Notes: generated from the sequence alone by a model not told the origin. 64,000 bases of DNA from Corynebacterium sp. p3-SID1241 (GCA_025144025.1 JALXWS010000010.1:1-64000); one strand, 5' to 3'. Positions 32,451 to 41,790 are shown, counted from the first letter of the stretch. Translations and numbers: made by a program.

Positions 32451-35090
32451 GTGACTACTAATCAGCCTCGACTTCTGCTCATTGACGGCCACTCCATGGC
32501 ATTTCGCGCCTTCTATGCCCTGCCGGTGGATAATTTCTCCACCTCAGGAGGTCAGCACACTAATGCCGTGTATGGCTTCTTATCGATGCTCTCTAATATC
32601 GTGGCGGAAGAGGCCCCCGACGCCATTGCGGTGGCGTTCGACGTGGGGCGCAAGACCTTCCGCACCGAGATGTTCCCAGACTATAAGGCCCAGCGCGAGG
32701 CTGCGCCGGAGGAATTCAAGGGTCAGGTAGACCTCATTCGCGAGGTGCTCGAGGTACTGGGAATTACCACTCTGTCCCGGGAGAATTTCGAGGCCGATGA
32801 CATCCTGGCCACTCTCGCAACCGAGGCACAGGACTATGAGACCCTCATCGTCACCGGCGACCGTGACTACCTGCAGTTAGTTAATGAGTCCACGACGGTG
32901 CTCTATCCCATGAAGGGCGTATCCACGCTCCACCGCTTTACCCCTTCCGCGGTAGAAGAGAAGTACGGTCTCACCCCCGCGCAGTACCCAGACTTTGCCG
33001 CGTTGCGCGGCGATCCGTCCGATAATTTGCCGGGTATTCCCAAGGTGGGCGAGAAGACGGCTACTAAGTGGATTGTCAAATACGGGGACTTGGCATCACT
33101 GGTTGAGCACGCCGAGGAAATTAAGGGCGTGGTGGGCAATAACTTCCGCGAGCGCATCGAGCAGGTGCAGATGAACCGGAAGCTCACCCAGATGATTACG
33201 GACATGGACTTAGAAGTCGGTCCTGCTGATTTGGCCTTTAAGGAAGCCAAGGTCGCCGACGTTGCCGCCAAGTTCGACGACCTGGAGTTCGGTACCAACC
33301 TGCGCGATCGCGTACTCGCAGCCATTCCCAATGATGGTGCTGAGGCGGCCGAGCAGACCGAGGAAGTCCAAGAGCTCGAGACGGTCATCGATGATGAGCC
33401 GCTGTCCCAGTGGCTGCCCGGCCGAGAGCATGTCGCGGTGTATGTCCAAGGCGAGGGAAACCCGGGACAGGGCGATGCGTCTGCGATTGCTTTCGTGGAC
33501 CAGGAACGCCACGGCCTGCAAGTGGAGCTGGGCGATCTTTCTGCTGAGGACGATAAGGCCCTAGCCCAGTGGTTGGCATCTGATGCGCCGAAGTATTTCC
33601 ACGAGGCAAAGGCGGCCTTTCATATGCTTGCTGGTCGTGGGATAGAGCTGGCCGGCATTGCCCATGACACAGCCCTTGCCGCCTACCTTCTTCGCCCAGG
33701 TCAGCGCACTTACGCGCTTGCCGACGTCTACCAGCGCCACCTCCAAAAGACCCTCGGCACCGCCACGGAGCAGCTTTCCCTCCTGGATGATTCCACTTTG
33801 GTGGATCAAGCCGCAGCCATTATGGAGCTGGCGGAAAGGTTGACCGCGGAACTGCAGGACATTGATTCCTTCGAGCTATATACCGACTTAGAACTGCCCC
33901 TGGTAACCATCCTGGCGCGCATGGAAGCTACCGGAATCGCTGTTGACGTTGACATTCTCGAAACGCAAAAGGATGCCTTTGTAGAGCAGGTTGCCGAACA
34001 AGAACGTGCCGCCCGCGAGCTTGCCGGCGATGACAAGCTCAACCTCAACTCGCCAAAGCAGTTGCAAACAGTGCTCTTTGAGACCTTCGAGTTGCCCAAG
34101 ACTAAGAAGACGAAAACGGGCTATTCCACCGCGGCCAAGGAGATTGAACAGCTCGCGGCTAAGAACCCTCATCCCTTCCTGGATCACCTCTTGGCACACC
34201 GCGAGTACCAGAAGATGAAGACCACCCTGGAAGGCCTTGTCAAAACCGTGCAGCCTGACGGCCGCATTCACACCACGTTTAACCAAACCGTGGCCTCGAC
34301 CGGCCGCTTGTCGTCCACCGAACCCAACCTGCAAAACATCCCCGTGCGCACCGAAGCAGGCCGCCAGATCCGTTCTGCCTTCATCGTGGGCGAGGGCTTC
34401 GATGAACTCATGACTGCGGACTACTCCCAGATTGAGATGCGTGTCATGGCGCACCTCTCCGCCGATCCAGGCCTCATCGAGGCCTACAAAGAAGGCGAAG
34501 ACCTACACAACTATGTTGGCTCTCGAGTCTTCGACGTTCCCGTTGATCAAGTGACACCCGAGCTGCGCCGCCGGGTTAAGGCCATGTCTTATGGGTTGGT
34601 ATACGGACTTTCCGCTTTCGGCCTATCCCAGCAATTGGGCATTCCGGCCGGGGAAGCAAAGTCCATCATGGAAAGCTACTTTGAGCGCTTTGGCGGCGTG
34701 AAGAAGTACCTCGATGAAGTCGTGGTCCAAGCCCGCAAGGATGGCTACACGGCAACGCTCTTCGGCCGTCGCCGCTACTTGCCAGAGCTTAACTCCGATA
34801 ACCGCCTAGCACGCGAGAACGCGGAGCGCGCAGCACTTAATGCGCCGATTCAGGGCACTGCCGCAGACATCATTAAGGTAGCGATGATTCGCGTGGACCG
34901 CGCACTGCAAGGGTTGAAGTCTCGCGTGCTGCTCCAGGTGCACGATGAATTGGTAGTTGAAGTCGCCCCCGGTGAGGCCGACAAGGTCCGAGAGATTCTC
35001 GAGCGTGAGATGGACTCAGCGATCGAGCTGAACGTGCCGCTGGAGGTCTCCGCCGGTGCAGGCAAGGATTGGGATGCCGCAGCCCACTAG
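32451..35090 (+). CDS. polA: DNA polymerase I
   Basis: 879 aa with a 5'-3' exonuclease domain (LLLIDGHSMAFRAFYALP, VAFDVGRKTFR, TGDRDYLQL), a middle 3'-5' exonuclease-like domain that lacks the usual catalytic acidic residues, and a polymerase domain with DYSQIEMRVMAHLS (motif A), RRRVKAMSYGLVYGLS (motif B) and QVHDELVVE (motif C). It does gap filling in repair and Okazaki maturation. Loss of proofreading residues is common in actinobacterial PolA. GTG 32451 is chosen by the -10 spacing. The next gene starts inside the last 17 nt. Confidence 0.97.
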   Translation: MTTNQPRLLLIDGHSMAFRAFYALPVDNFSTSGGQHTNAVYGFLSMLSNIVAEEAPDAIAVAFDVGRKTFRTEMFPDYKAQREAAPEEFKGQVDLIREVLEVLGITTLSRENFEADDILATLATEAQDYETLIVTGDRDYLQLVNESTTVLYPMKGVSTLHRFTPSAVEEKYGLTPAQYPDFAALRGDPSDNLPGIPKVGEKTATKWIVKYGDLASLVEHAEEIKGVVGNNFRERIEQVQMNRKLTQMITDMDLEVGPADLAFKEAKVADVAAKFDDLEFGTNLRDRVLAAIPNDGAEAAEQTEEVQELETVIDDEPLSQWLPGREHVAVYVQGEGNPGQGDASAIAFVDQERHGLQVELGDLSAEDDKALAQWLASDAPKYFHEAKAAFHMLAGRGIELAGIAHDTALAAYLLRPGQRTYALADVYQRHLQKTLGTATEQLSLLDDSTLVDQAAAIMELAERLTAELQDIDSFELYTDLELPLVTILARMEATGIAVDVDILETQKDAFVEQVAEQERAARELAGDDKLNLNSPKQLQTVLFETFELPKTKKTKTGYSTAAKEIEQLAAKNPHPFLDHLLAHREYQKMKTTLEGLVKTVQPDGRIHTTFNQTVASTGRLSSTEPNLQNIPVRTEAGRQIRSAFIVGEGFDELMTADYSQIEMRVMAHLSADPGLIEAYKEGEDLHNYVGSRVFDVPVDQVTPELRRRVKAMSYGLVYGLSAFGLSQQLGIPAGEAKSIMESYFERFGGVKKYLDEVVVQARKDGYTATLFGRRRYLPELNSDNRLARENAERAALNAPIQGTAADIIKVAMIRVDRALQGLKSRVLLQVHDELVVEVAPGEADKVREILEREMDSAIELNVPLEVSAGAGKDWDAAAH

Positions 35091-36033
35091 CTCGGTTACT
35101 TTTTCCCGCCGGGAAAAGGCGCGTCTGAGGCTCGCCTCGCAAGGCCTAACCGTGCGGCGGTGGGAGAGTGCTGAGGATGTGGCCCGCGCTTTCGGCGTAA
35201 TGCAAGGCCAGGACCTGCACTCGGTGCGCCGGTCACTGTCTTTGCGGGCGAAAGACCATTCGGATGCTGGAAACATTGTGCGTGGGTATCCCATGCGCAA
35301 TACGCTTTTCGCGGCTTCTATCAAGGACATAGGCTGGATAACCGAACTCTGCGCCAAAGGGCGCAAGGGTGAAGCCGAGCTGCGGGCGGAGGTAAACAAG
35401 CTCATTGAGAATCCGCTTTCGCGCGCCGAACTCAAGGAGCGGGCTGTAACAGCGTTGCCCGACGTACCCTTTTGGCATGTTGTGCGCGTAGCAATGGAAA
35501 GCGGTCACGCCGTCTATTCAGGAGCCGATCAGCTCATCACACCGGTGGATCTGCCGGGGCTAGAGGAGACCTTCAACGGCGATAAAGTCGCGGCGACCGC
35601 GGAGCTGATGACTCGGTACTTTCGCACTCACGGTCCCGCAACGTTGCGGGACTTTGCCTGGTGGGCAAAGCTCTCACAAAAACTGATACGGCCCGCAGCC
35701 GAAAACCTCGCGCCGGACATTGTGCGCTGTGGAGAAGAATCCCAGGACCTTGTTTCGGCTGAGATAGTGGAAATAGCCGAAGCAAGAAAGAAGCAATCGG
35801 TATTGCTGCTGGGAGCATTTGACGAGTACATCTTGGGTTATCAAGACCGTCTATTTGCGATGACAAACGAGGTCCACGAAGCACTGGTACCGGGAAATCG
35901 TGGAGTATTTCGCCGCGCCATCGTGGTGGACGGCCAGGTCCGCGGAACGTGGAATAAGCAAGACATTGAGGACTTGGGCATGCCCGGCTATGCAATGCGG
36001 AAAGTTCAAAAGCTGTGGCGGGATGCGCACTAA
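35074..36033 (+). CDS. YcaQ/AlkZ-like winged-helix DNA glycosylase family
   Basis: 319 aa of the HTH_42 family. MQGQD near residue 50 matches the catalytic Q-x-Q region of interstrand-crosslink glycosylases such as AlkZ and YcaQ, and LGAFDEYILGYQDR is the conserved C-terminal block. Known members unhook alkylated bases and crosslinks. ATG 35074 lies inside the end of polA, so the two are co-translated, which fits a repair role. The exact lesion is not predictable. Confidence 0.8.
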   Translation: MPQPTSSVTFSRREKARLRLASQGLTVRRWESAEDVARAFGVMQGQDLHSVRRSLSLRAKDHSDAGNIVRGYPMRNTLFAASIKDIGWITELCAKGRKGEAELRAEVNKLIENPLSRAELKERAVTALPDVPFWHVVRVAMESGHAVYSGADQLITPVDLPGLEETFNGDKVAATAELMTRYFRTHGPATLRDFAWWAKLSQKLIRPAAENLAPDIVRCGEESQDLVSAEIVEIAEARKKQSVLLLGAFDEYILGYQDRLFAMTNEVHEALVPGNRGVFRRAIVVDGQVRGTWNKQDIEDLGMPGYAMRKVQKLWRDAH

Positions 36034-36067
36034 GTTTTTAGGTAGCCTTTTCTGTGCGGAAAAAGTT

Positions 36068-36112
36068 ATGAGTGTAAGTCGAAAAGCCAAGAAGGGAATT
36101 GCCGAGCAGTGA
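36068..36112 (+). other. Possible 14-aa upstream peptide
   Basis: ATG 36068 opens MSVSRKAKKGIAEQ and stops at TGA 36110-36112, which overlaps the GTG start of the next gene (GTGA). This arrangement would permit translational coupling, but so short a frame may be chance. Confidence 0.2.
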
Positions 36113-36465
36113 CGTTAGAAGAGAAGACGAATAAATGGAGCCTGCGCTTCTTTGAAAGCCTGTGGGCCATTCAAGTAACCTTTCCTGCCACCGATATTGC
36201 TGACTTCGGGCTCGAACGGTATCTTGCAGAATATAGGGCAAGTGTAATCGGGTACGGAATTATTGCGGTGGCGTATTTGGGGGGTGCCATGGCTAACGCC
36301 CGTTTGGCACCTAACCCTAAGGTTAGGAGGCTAACGGCCGCCGCGGTGATGGTTGTAGCTACGGCACTAGCATTCCTCTTCCCATCTTCGTGGATGTTCG
36401 CTGTCCTGGTAGTCTTAGCGCTTCTGTATTACTTGGTGCCGCGAAAAGAAGGCGTGTCCATCTGA
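36109..36465 (+). CDS. Small membrane protein (118 aa), unknown
   Basis: GTG start after GAAGGGAA. About residues 45-63 and 77-108 are hydrophobic, giving two or three helices (YGIIAVAYLGGAMANA, AAAVMVVATALAFLFPSSW, FAVLVVLALLYYLVP). I recognise no family. Its 3' end runs 37 nt into the RDD gene on the other strand. Confidence 0.55.
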   Translation: MTLEEKTNKWSLRFFESLWAIQVTFPATDIADFGLERYLAEYRASVIGYGIIAVAYLGGAMANARLAPNPKVRRLTAAAVMVVATALAFLFPSSWMFAVLVVLALLYYLVPRKEGVSI

Positions 36466-36905
36466 GATCGGCGCTTGACTAGGCAATTGGCCAGCATGTC
36501 AAAAGGGGTTTGGCCGAAGGCGAGGACACTCACGCTTAGGACGCCGAGTAACAACGGCACAACAAACGGCACTCCCGTCAGTGTGAGCATAGAAAGTAAC
36601 AGCCAGGAATTGCGCAAGCAGGCCGCGCGCACACCGGGGTGGGTGGCAACGATCTCCAGCTTGAGCGACCATTTTCCTAGCGAAGTGGCCTTAGTGGCCT
36701 CGGCCCATACGCGGTAGGCATAAAAAACTAGGGCGAGGGCCACAGCGTTGTAAATCTCGAGGGCTTGGCCGGTTAAGGGGGCGTCGGCAAGCGCATTGAT
36801 TGCCCATCGCGCCACAACGATCACGGCTGCTGCCAGGAAGGCGTCGATCCACCATGCGAGGCCGCGACGCAAGAGAAGGCCAATTCGATCCAGAATCATG
36901 CCCAT
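36429..36905 (-). CDS. RDD family membrane protein
   Basis: 158 aa. RRGLAWWIDAFLAA is the RDD signature at the start (R..R..D), with further helices and the WSLKLEIV / RNSWLL core typical of this family, whose members are of largely unknown role. The first ATG is at 36905; ATG 36899 is an alternative, since TAACCT lies 6 nt before it (leaderless). Co-directional with the upstream methyltransferase, 3 nt apart. Confidence 0.78.
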   Translation of the reverse strand: MGMILDRIGLLLRRGLAWWIDAFLAAAVIVVARWAINALADAPLTGQALEIYNAVALALVFYAYRVWAEATKATSLGKWSLKLEIVATHPGVRAACLRNSWLLLSMLTLTGVPFVVPLLLGVLSVSVLAFGQTPFDMLANCLVKRRSQMDTPSFRGTK

Positions 36906-36908
36906 AGG

Positions 36909-37640
36909 TTAGCGGGAATTGCGGCAGACGAAAATAATCGTGCCGGGAAAGATTTCGCCTCGCTCTGGCGACCATTGGCCCCACGTAGTGGTGAGCTCCC
37001 TTGGCCATTCGGGTTCGATGATGCGCTCGATGAGGTACGGACCTTCACCCTGTAAGGCCTGAAACCAGTCGGCGATGGTGCGGTGGAACTCCGCATAGGT
37101 GAGATTGCCATCGTGGTCTTGCTCCAGATAAGCGCGATCGAAATAGCTGATATCGGCGGTGAGATCGGTGGGGTCATCAGGGAATATCCAGCGCATTGGG
37201 TGGTTGGCCGAAAAAACAAAACGGGCGCCTGGTTTCAAGACCCGGGAGATTTCCTTTAGCGCTAGGCCGAGATTTGCAATAAAAGGGAAGGCGCCGAAAG
37301 CTGAGAAGGCTACGTCGAAAGAGTCCGTGGCGTAGGGGAGTGACAGGGCATCGGCCTGCGTTAAGGGGAGTCCGGGTGCAGCATGATTGAGCATGCCGCG
37401 GGAAATATCGAAACCGGTGGAGAAGTGCGTGCATGTCTGGAGCCACTCGGTGCACGGTGCGGACCCGCAGCCAATTTCCAGGACAGAAGAATCCGAGACG
37501 TCGCCTAGCAGGTGCACTTGGTCTTCGTGCAGCATTTCTGGGCACCAGTAAAAGGAAGATAGGTAGTCGGGGTGCTCGGCGTGGTAATTGGCGGCGTCGC
37601 TATCCCAGTAGGCCTGGTTTGCGTGCGAGGGGGAAGTCAC
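36909..37640 (-). CDS. Class I SAM-dependent methyltransferase
   Basis: 243 aa, methyltransferase-11 fold: VLEIGCGSAP (motif I, SAM binding), STGFDIS, FDVAFSAFGAFPF (motif II) and EISRVLKPGARFVFSANHP. The substrate is unknown. The start is GTG 37640 (MTSPSHANQAYWDSDAANYH); the N-terminal YWD..A..Y motif is typical of this family. It is upstream of the RDD gene and divergent from rpsA. Confidence 0.85.
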   Translation of the reverse strand: MTSPSHANQAYWDSDAANYHAEHPDYLSSFYWCPEMLHEDQVHLLGDVSDSSVLEIGCGSAPCTEWLQTCTHFSTGFDISRGMLNHAAPGLPLTQADALSLPYATDSFDVAFSAFGAFPFIANLGLALKEISRVLKPGARFVFSANHPMRWIFPDDPTDLTADISYFDRAYLEQDHDGNLTYAEFHRTIADWFQALQGEGPYLIERIIEPEWPRELTTTWGQWSPERGEIFPGTIIFVCRNSR

Positions 37641-37890
37641 GGTGGAAGAAATTCCTTTGCGAAATAGTTGGTCCGTGTATTTGCCCTTTTAGCTGGACAG
37701 ATGTAGTGTTGAACGGGCGTGTCTATGCCGCGGGTTGTTCTAAGCCCCTGTAGGAAGGCTTTAAGCAATTACGAGGCGGGATCGAATATTTCCTCTTTTG
37801 CTGTATTTGAGCAGCTTAGCAAGCTTTTTTCGAGAGACGCGCAGTTGTCCAATTTCGATTTCCTACATTTATTCGGAGCATTTTTTCAAT
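37641..37890 (+). promoter_or_regulatory. rpsA promoter and long AU-rich leader
   Basis: 250 bp with no gene. The part before rpsA is AT-rich with runs of T (TTTTTTC at 37881-37887), typical of S1 binding sites. AAGCC..GGCTT around 37741-37765 is a small hairpin. Autoregulation by S1 is known in E. coli and is inferred here. Confidence 0.35.
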
Positions 37891-39351
37891 ATGCCATCTT
37901 CTAACACCCCGCAGGTTGCGATTAACGATATCGGAACCGCAGAGGACTTCCTCGCAGCTGTAGACGCCACCATCAAGTACTTCAACGATGGTGACATTGT
38001 CGAGGGTACCGTCGTCAAGGTTGACCACGACGAGGTACTGCTGGACATCGGATACAAGACCGAAGGCGTTATCCCTTCCCGCGAGCTGTCCATTAAGCAC
38101 GACGTCAACCCAGACGAGGTTGTCGAGGTCGGCGATGAGGTTGACGCTCTTGTTCTCACCAAGGAGGACAAGGAAGGTCGCCTGATCCTGTCGAAGAAGC
38201 GTGCACAGTACGAGCGCGCTTGGGGCGCCATCGAGGAGCTGCAGGCCAAGGAAGAGCCTGTTACCGGTACCGTTATCGAGGTTGTCAAGGGCGGCCTCAT
38301 CCTGGATATCGGCCTGCGTGGCTTCCTGCCTGCATCTCTGGTTGAGATGCGTCGCGTCCGTGACCTGGAGCCATACATCGGCCAGGAGCTGGAAGCAAAG
38401 ATCATCGAGCTGGACAAGCAGCGCAATAACGTTGTCCTGTCCCGCCGTGCATACCTGGAGCAGACCCAGTCCGAGGTTCGCTCCGAGTTCCTGCACCAGC
38501 TGCAGAAGGGTCAGGTCCGCAAGGGCGTTGTTTCCTCCATCGTCAACTTCGGCGCCTTCGTCGATCTCGGCGGTGTCGACGGCCTTGTTCACGTTTCCGA
38601 GCTGTCCTGGAAGCACATCGATCACCCATCCGAGGTTGTCACCGTTGGTGACGAGGTAACCGTTGAGGTTCTGGATGTCGATCTGGACCGCGAGCGCGTT
38701 TCCCTGTCCCTGAAGGCTACCCAGGAAGATCCGTGGCGCGTATTCGCCCGCACCCACGCTGTGGGCCAGATTGTTCCGGGCAAGGTCACCAAGCTCGTTC
38801 CGTTCGGCGCCTTCGTTCGCGTCGAGGAGGGCATTGAGGGCCTCGTTCACATCTCCGAGCTGGCTCAGCGCCACGTCGAGGTTCCGGACCAGGTTGTCAC
38901 CGTTGGCCAGGAAGTTATGGTCAAGGTTATCGACATCGATCTCGAGCGTCGTCGTATCTCCCTGTCTGTTAAGCAGGCAGACGAGGACTACACCGAAGAG
39001 TTCGATCCGTCCAAGTACGGCATGGCTGACTCCTACGATGAGCAGGGCAACTATGTCTTCCCTGAGGGCTTCGACCCTGAGACCAACGAGTGGAAGGAAG
39101 GCTTCGACGAGCAGCGTCAGGCTTGGGAGGCGCGCTACGCAGAGTCCGAGCGTCGTTTCAACCTGCACACCGCTCAGATCGAGCGCAACCGCGCCGCGGC
39201 CGCTGAGGCTGCTGAGTCTGCAGAGTCCTCCAACTACTCCTCTGATTCCTCCGATGCAGCTCCGGCATCCGAGACTCAGGCAGAGGTTGGCGGCTCCCTG
39301 GCTTCCGACGAGCAGCTCGCTGCGCTGCGTGACAAGCTCGCTGGCAACTAA
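37891..39351 (+). CDS. rpsA: 30S ribosomal protein S1
   Basis: 486 aa with four S1/OB RNA-binding domains, each marked by GxVxxxxxFGAFVxL or a close form (GVVSSIVNFGAFVDLGG; GKVTKLVPFGAFVRVEE), then a Ser/Ala/Glu-rich tail. It binds mRNA for translation initiation. ATG 37891 (MPSSNTPQVAINDIG) has CGGAG 12 nt upstream. Codon use is strongly biased to GAG, GTT and CTG, as in highly expressed genes, which explains the long meaningless open frames on the opposite strand. Confidence 0.98.
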   Translation: MPSSNTPQVAINDIGTAEDFLAAVDATIKYFNDGDIVEGTVVKVDHDEVLLDIGYKTEGVIPSRELSIKHDVNPDEVVEVGDEVDALVLTKEDKEGRLILSKKRAQYERAWGAIEELQAKEEPVTGTVIEVVKGGLILDIGLRGFLPASLVEMRRVRDLEPYIGQELEAKIIELDKQRNNVVLSRRAYLEQTQSEVRSEFLHQLQKGQVRKGVVSSIVNFGAFVDLGGVDGLVHVSELSWKHIDHPSEVVTVGDEVTVEVLDVDLDRERVSLSLKATQEDPWRVFARTHAVGQIVPGKVTKLVPFGAFVRVEEGIEGLVHISELAQRHVEVPDQVVTVGQEVMVKVIDIDLERRRISLSVKQADEDYTEEFDPSKYGMADSYDEQGNYVFPEGFDPETNEWKEGFDEQRQAWEARYAESERRFNLHTAQIERNRAAAAEAAESAESSNYSSDSSDAAPASETQAEVGGSLASDEQLAALRDKLAGN

Positions 39352-39403
39352 AATAACCGCTTAGTTCACGCTGAGTTCTATGGCTTAGCGTTACAGCTGC
39401 AGG

Positions 39404-39446
39404 GCCGCGCCCGCTCCATCACCACGATGGGGTGGGCGCGGCTTTT
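39404..39446 (+). terminator. Terminator of rpsA
   Basis: GCCGCGCCC pairs with GGGCGCGGC around a 21-nt loop that can itself pair, then TTTT. Confidence 0.88.
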
Positions 39447-39587
39447 GTGATTTTTGAAACACATAGTGCAATCGTTTGCTAGTCGGTTAGAGGATTAAAC
39501 GCTTTTGACCAGTCAACAAAGGTGGAAACAGGAAGAAAGTCCCTGAGAAGTCCACAAAACGGGCTTTTGTTCGTGTGGGAATGCTCT

Positions 39588-39593
39588 TATACT
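39588..39593 (+). promoter_or_regulatory. -10 of ptsG
   Basis: TATACT, 63 nt before the start codon; a TTGT-containing -35 region stands 15-17 nt upstream. TGTGACGTTATAGCCA begins at 39599 and matches one half of a GlxR (CRP-like) site only. Confidence 0.5.
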
Positions 39594-39606
39594 CAATTGT
39601 GACGTT

Positions 39607-39629
39607 ATAGCCAGTGCACTACTGGTTAT
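39607..39629 (+). promoter_or_regulatory. 23-bp dyad in the ptsG leader
   Basis: ATA-g-CCAGT-gcact-ACTGG-t-TAT, with one mismatch per arm, located just downstream of the expected transcription start. A repressor bound here would block ptsG. SugR controls ptsG in C. glutamicum, but I cannot show that this is its site. Confidence 0.5.
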
Positions 39630-39656
39630 GAATAGTTTTGAACTGAGGAGTAAGAA

Positions 39657-41708
39657 GTGACATCTGTTAAGGACACTTCCACCCACATCGTTGAAAGCAT
39701 CGGCGGCGCCGATAACATCACGTCGCTTACGCACTGCGCAACGCGCCTTCGCTTCCAACTTGCTGATGCGGGGAAAGTTGACAAGGAAAAGCTCGACAGT
39801 GACCCAGCGGTACTAGGAACCGTGCCCCAAGGCGCCCACGGCTACCAGGTGGTTATGGGCGGCGGCGTTGCTAATTATTACAGCGAAATAGTCAAGCAGC
39901 CTGGTGTAAATGCCTCTAGCGACAAGGATTCTTCCTCTAAGAAGGAATATGACGGTGTTCGTGGCAAGTATGACTGGGTAGATTACTGCTTCGAATTCCT
40001 CTCGGATACCTTCCGCCCAGTGCTCTGGGCACTCTTGGGCGCCTCGCTCATCATCATGCTGTTGATCTTGGCGGATACTGCTGGCATCCAGGATTTCCGC
40101 GCTCCGCTGGAGGAGCAGCCGGAAGGCTTCCGTCTAGCGCATGCAATGTACCAGTCGGTCTTCTACTTCTTGCCGGTGATGGTCGGTGCCACTGCAGCCC
40201 AGAAGTTGGGCGCGAATATGTGGGTTTCTGCTGCTATTCCGGCAGCACTTTTGACTCCGGAGTTTTTGTCCCTTGGTGAACAGGGCGATAGCGTCAATGT
40301 CTTCGGTTTACCGTTGGTCATCAACTCTTATGGCTCGCAAGTCTTCCCGCCCATCTTGGCCGCAATTGGCCTGTACTGGGTGGAAAAGGGCCTTAAGAAG
40401 ATTATTCCGAGCGCCGTGCACATGGTTTTCGTGCCGTTCTTCTCCTTGCTTATTATGATCCCGGCAACGGCTTTTCTTCTTGGCCCGTTCGGCATTGGTG
40501 TGGGCAATGGCATCTCTTGGGTTCTTTACCAGATCAACGATTTCTCGCCGTTTATCCTGGCAATCGTTATTCCACTGCTGTACCCATTCTTGGTTCCCAT
40601 GGGCCTGCACTGGCCACTTAACGTCATCATGATCCAAAACATCGCTACCTATGGCTACGACTTCATTCAGGGGCCAATGGGCGCATGGAACTTCGCCTGC
40701 TTCGGCGTCGTGGGCGCGGTCATGGTTATCTCCTTCAAAGAAAAGAACAATGCCATGCGCCAGGTTTCCATTGGTGCCTTCGCCGCAGGCATGCTTGGCG
40801 GCGTCTCGGAGCCATCCTTGTACGGCATCCTTTTGCGTTTCCGCCGAAGCTATTACAGGCTGTTGCCGGGCTGTGCGCTGGGTGGCGCAGTTATCGGTCT
40901 TTTCGATGTCCGAGCCGAGGCCTTTGTCTTCACCTCTGCGCTAACGACCGGTGCCATGACTCCGCAGTTGGGATATGCCCTCGGTATCACCGTCGCGTTC
41001 GTGACCTCCTTCCTCCTGACATTGTTCTTTGGATACCGCACCGCGGAAGAAAAGCAAGCAGATTTGGAGCGAATTGCGCGCGAACAAGGTGAGTCTGTTG
41101 AAGAGGTAGCTGCGCGTTCGGAGTTCAAGTCCCACAAGGGGGCGGAGGAAGACGCCTCGGACAAGGGTGGAGCCGTTCCTGTCAGCGCTGCGGGCGCTGC
41201 TGCTACCGGCATCGCCGCCAAGCCGGCTGGGCAGGACTCCATCGTGCTGGAGTCCCCTCTAGAGGGCGAGGCAGTTGACCTTTCGGAGGTTCCGGATCCG
41301 ATCTTTGCTGGGGCAAAGTTGGGGCCTGGCATGGCGGTCCAGCCAACTGGCAGCACCGTTTATGCGCCTGCCGACGGCAAGGTGCTCACCGTTCAGAAAT
41401 CCGGCCACGCGGTCGGCCTAAGCCTTGACAATGGCGTGCAGCTGCTCATCCACGTGGGCCTCGATACCGTGGAACTGGGCGGCGAAGGCTTCGAAGTTCA
41501 CGTGGAAAAGAAGCAACGCATTTCCGCGGGCGATAAGTTGATTAGCTTTGACCCGGAATTCATCCGTTCCAAGGGCTATAACCTGATTACTCCGGTTGTG
41601 GTAACTAACGCCACCAAGTTTGGCGCGGTCTCCGGTGAAGCCGGTCGGGTTACCCCGAGTGATGATTTGCTCCGCATTCCCCCGAAGCCGGAGGAAGCAG
41701 CGGAGTAA
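39657..41708 (+). CDS. ptsG: PTS glucose-specific EIIBCA
   Basis: 683 aa, the same length as C. glutamicum PtsG and closely similar throughout. The order is EIIB (THCATRLRF, phospho-Cys about residue 27), EIIC with about ten helices (conserved DTFRPVLWALLGASL, GPFGIGVGNGIS, GGVSEPSLYG), a flexible Ala/Gly linker, and EIIA (LLIHVGLDTVELGG with the phospho-His). It imports and phosphorylates glucose using phosphoenolpyruvate via EI and HPr. GTG 39657 follows GAGGAG. Regulation is suggested by the dyad in the leader. Confidence 0.92.
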   Translation: MTSVKDTSTHIVESIGGADNITSLTHCATRLRFQLADAGKVDKEKLDSDPAVLGTVPQGAHGYQVVMGGGVANYYSEIVKQPGVNASSDKDSSSKKEYDGVRGKYDWVDYCFEFLSDTFRPVLWALLGASLIIMLLILADTAGIQDFRAPLEEQPEGFRLAHAMYQSVFYFLPVMVGATAAQKLGANMWVSAAIPAALLTPEFLSLGEQGDSVNVFGLPLVINSYGSQVFPPILAAIGLYWVEKGLKKIIPSAVHMVFVPFFSLLIMIPATAFLLGPFGIGVGNGISWVLYQINDFSPFILAIVIPLLYPFLVPMGLHWPLNVIMIQNIATYGYDFIQGPMGAWNFACFGVVGAVMVISFKEKNNAMRQVSIGAFAAGMLGGVSEPSLYGILLRFRRSYYRLLPGCALGGAVIGLFDVRAEAFVFTSALTTGAMTPQLGYALGITVAFVTSFLLTLFFGYRTAEEKQADLERIAREQGESVEEVAARSEFKSHKGAEEDASDKGGAVPVSAAGAAATGIAAKPAGQDSIVLESPLEGEAVDLSEVPDPIFAGAKLGPGMAVQPTGSTVYAPADGKVLTVQKSGHAVGLSLDNGVQLLIHVGLDTVELGGEGFEVHVEKKQRISAGDKLISFDPEFIRSKGYNLITPVVVTNATKFGAVSGEAGRVTPSDDLLRIPPKPEEAAE

Positions 41709-41735
41709 GGGAACGCTGACGCCTCGATTCGACAG

Positions 41736-41773
41736 AGGAGCCCCACACCATTGCGTATGGTGGGGCTCCTTTT
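41736..41773 (+). terminator. Terminator of ptsG
   Basis: AGGAGCCCC..ACCAT pairs with ATGGT.GGGGCTCCT around TGCGT, then TTTT. The coaE -10 starts only 4 nt further on. Confidence 0.88.
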
Positions 41774-41777
41774 CGCG

Positions 41778-41783
41778 TAGGGT
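41778..41783 (+). promoter_or_regulatory. -10 of coaE (leaderless)
   Basis: TAGGGT ends 7 nt before ATG 41791; no ribosome site is present. Confidence 0.5.
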
Positions 41784-41790
41784 GGCTGCC

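Noticed and set aside
37816..39168. 450-codon open frame on the minus strand opposite rpsA
   Set aside because: It is the antisense shadow of a highly biased ribosomal gene; its protein is Leu/Asp/Asn-rich without motifs, and S1 is certain on the plus strand.
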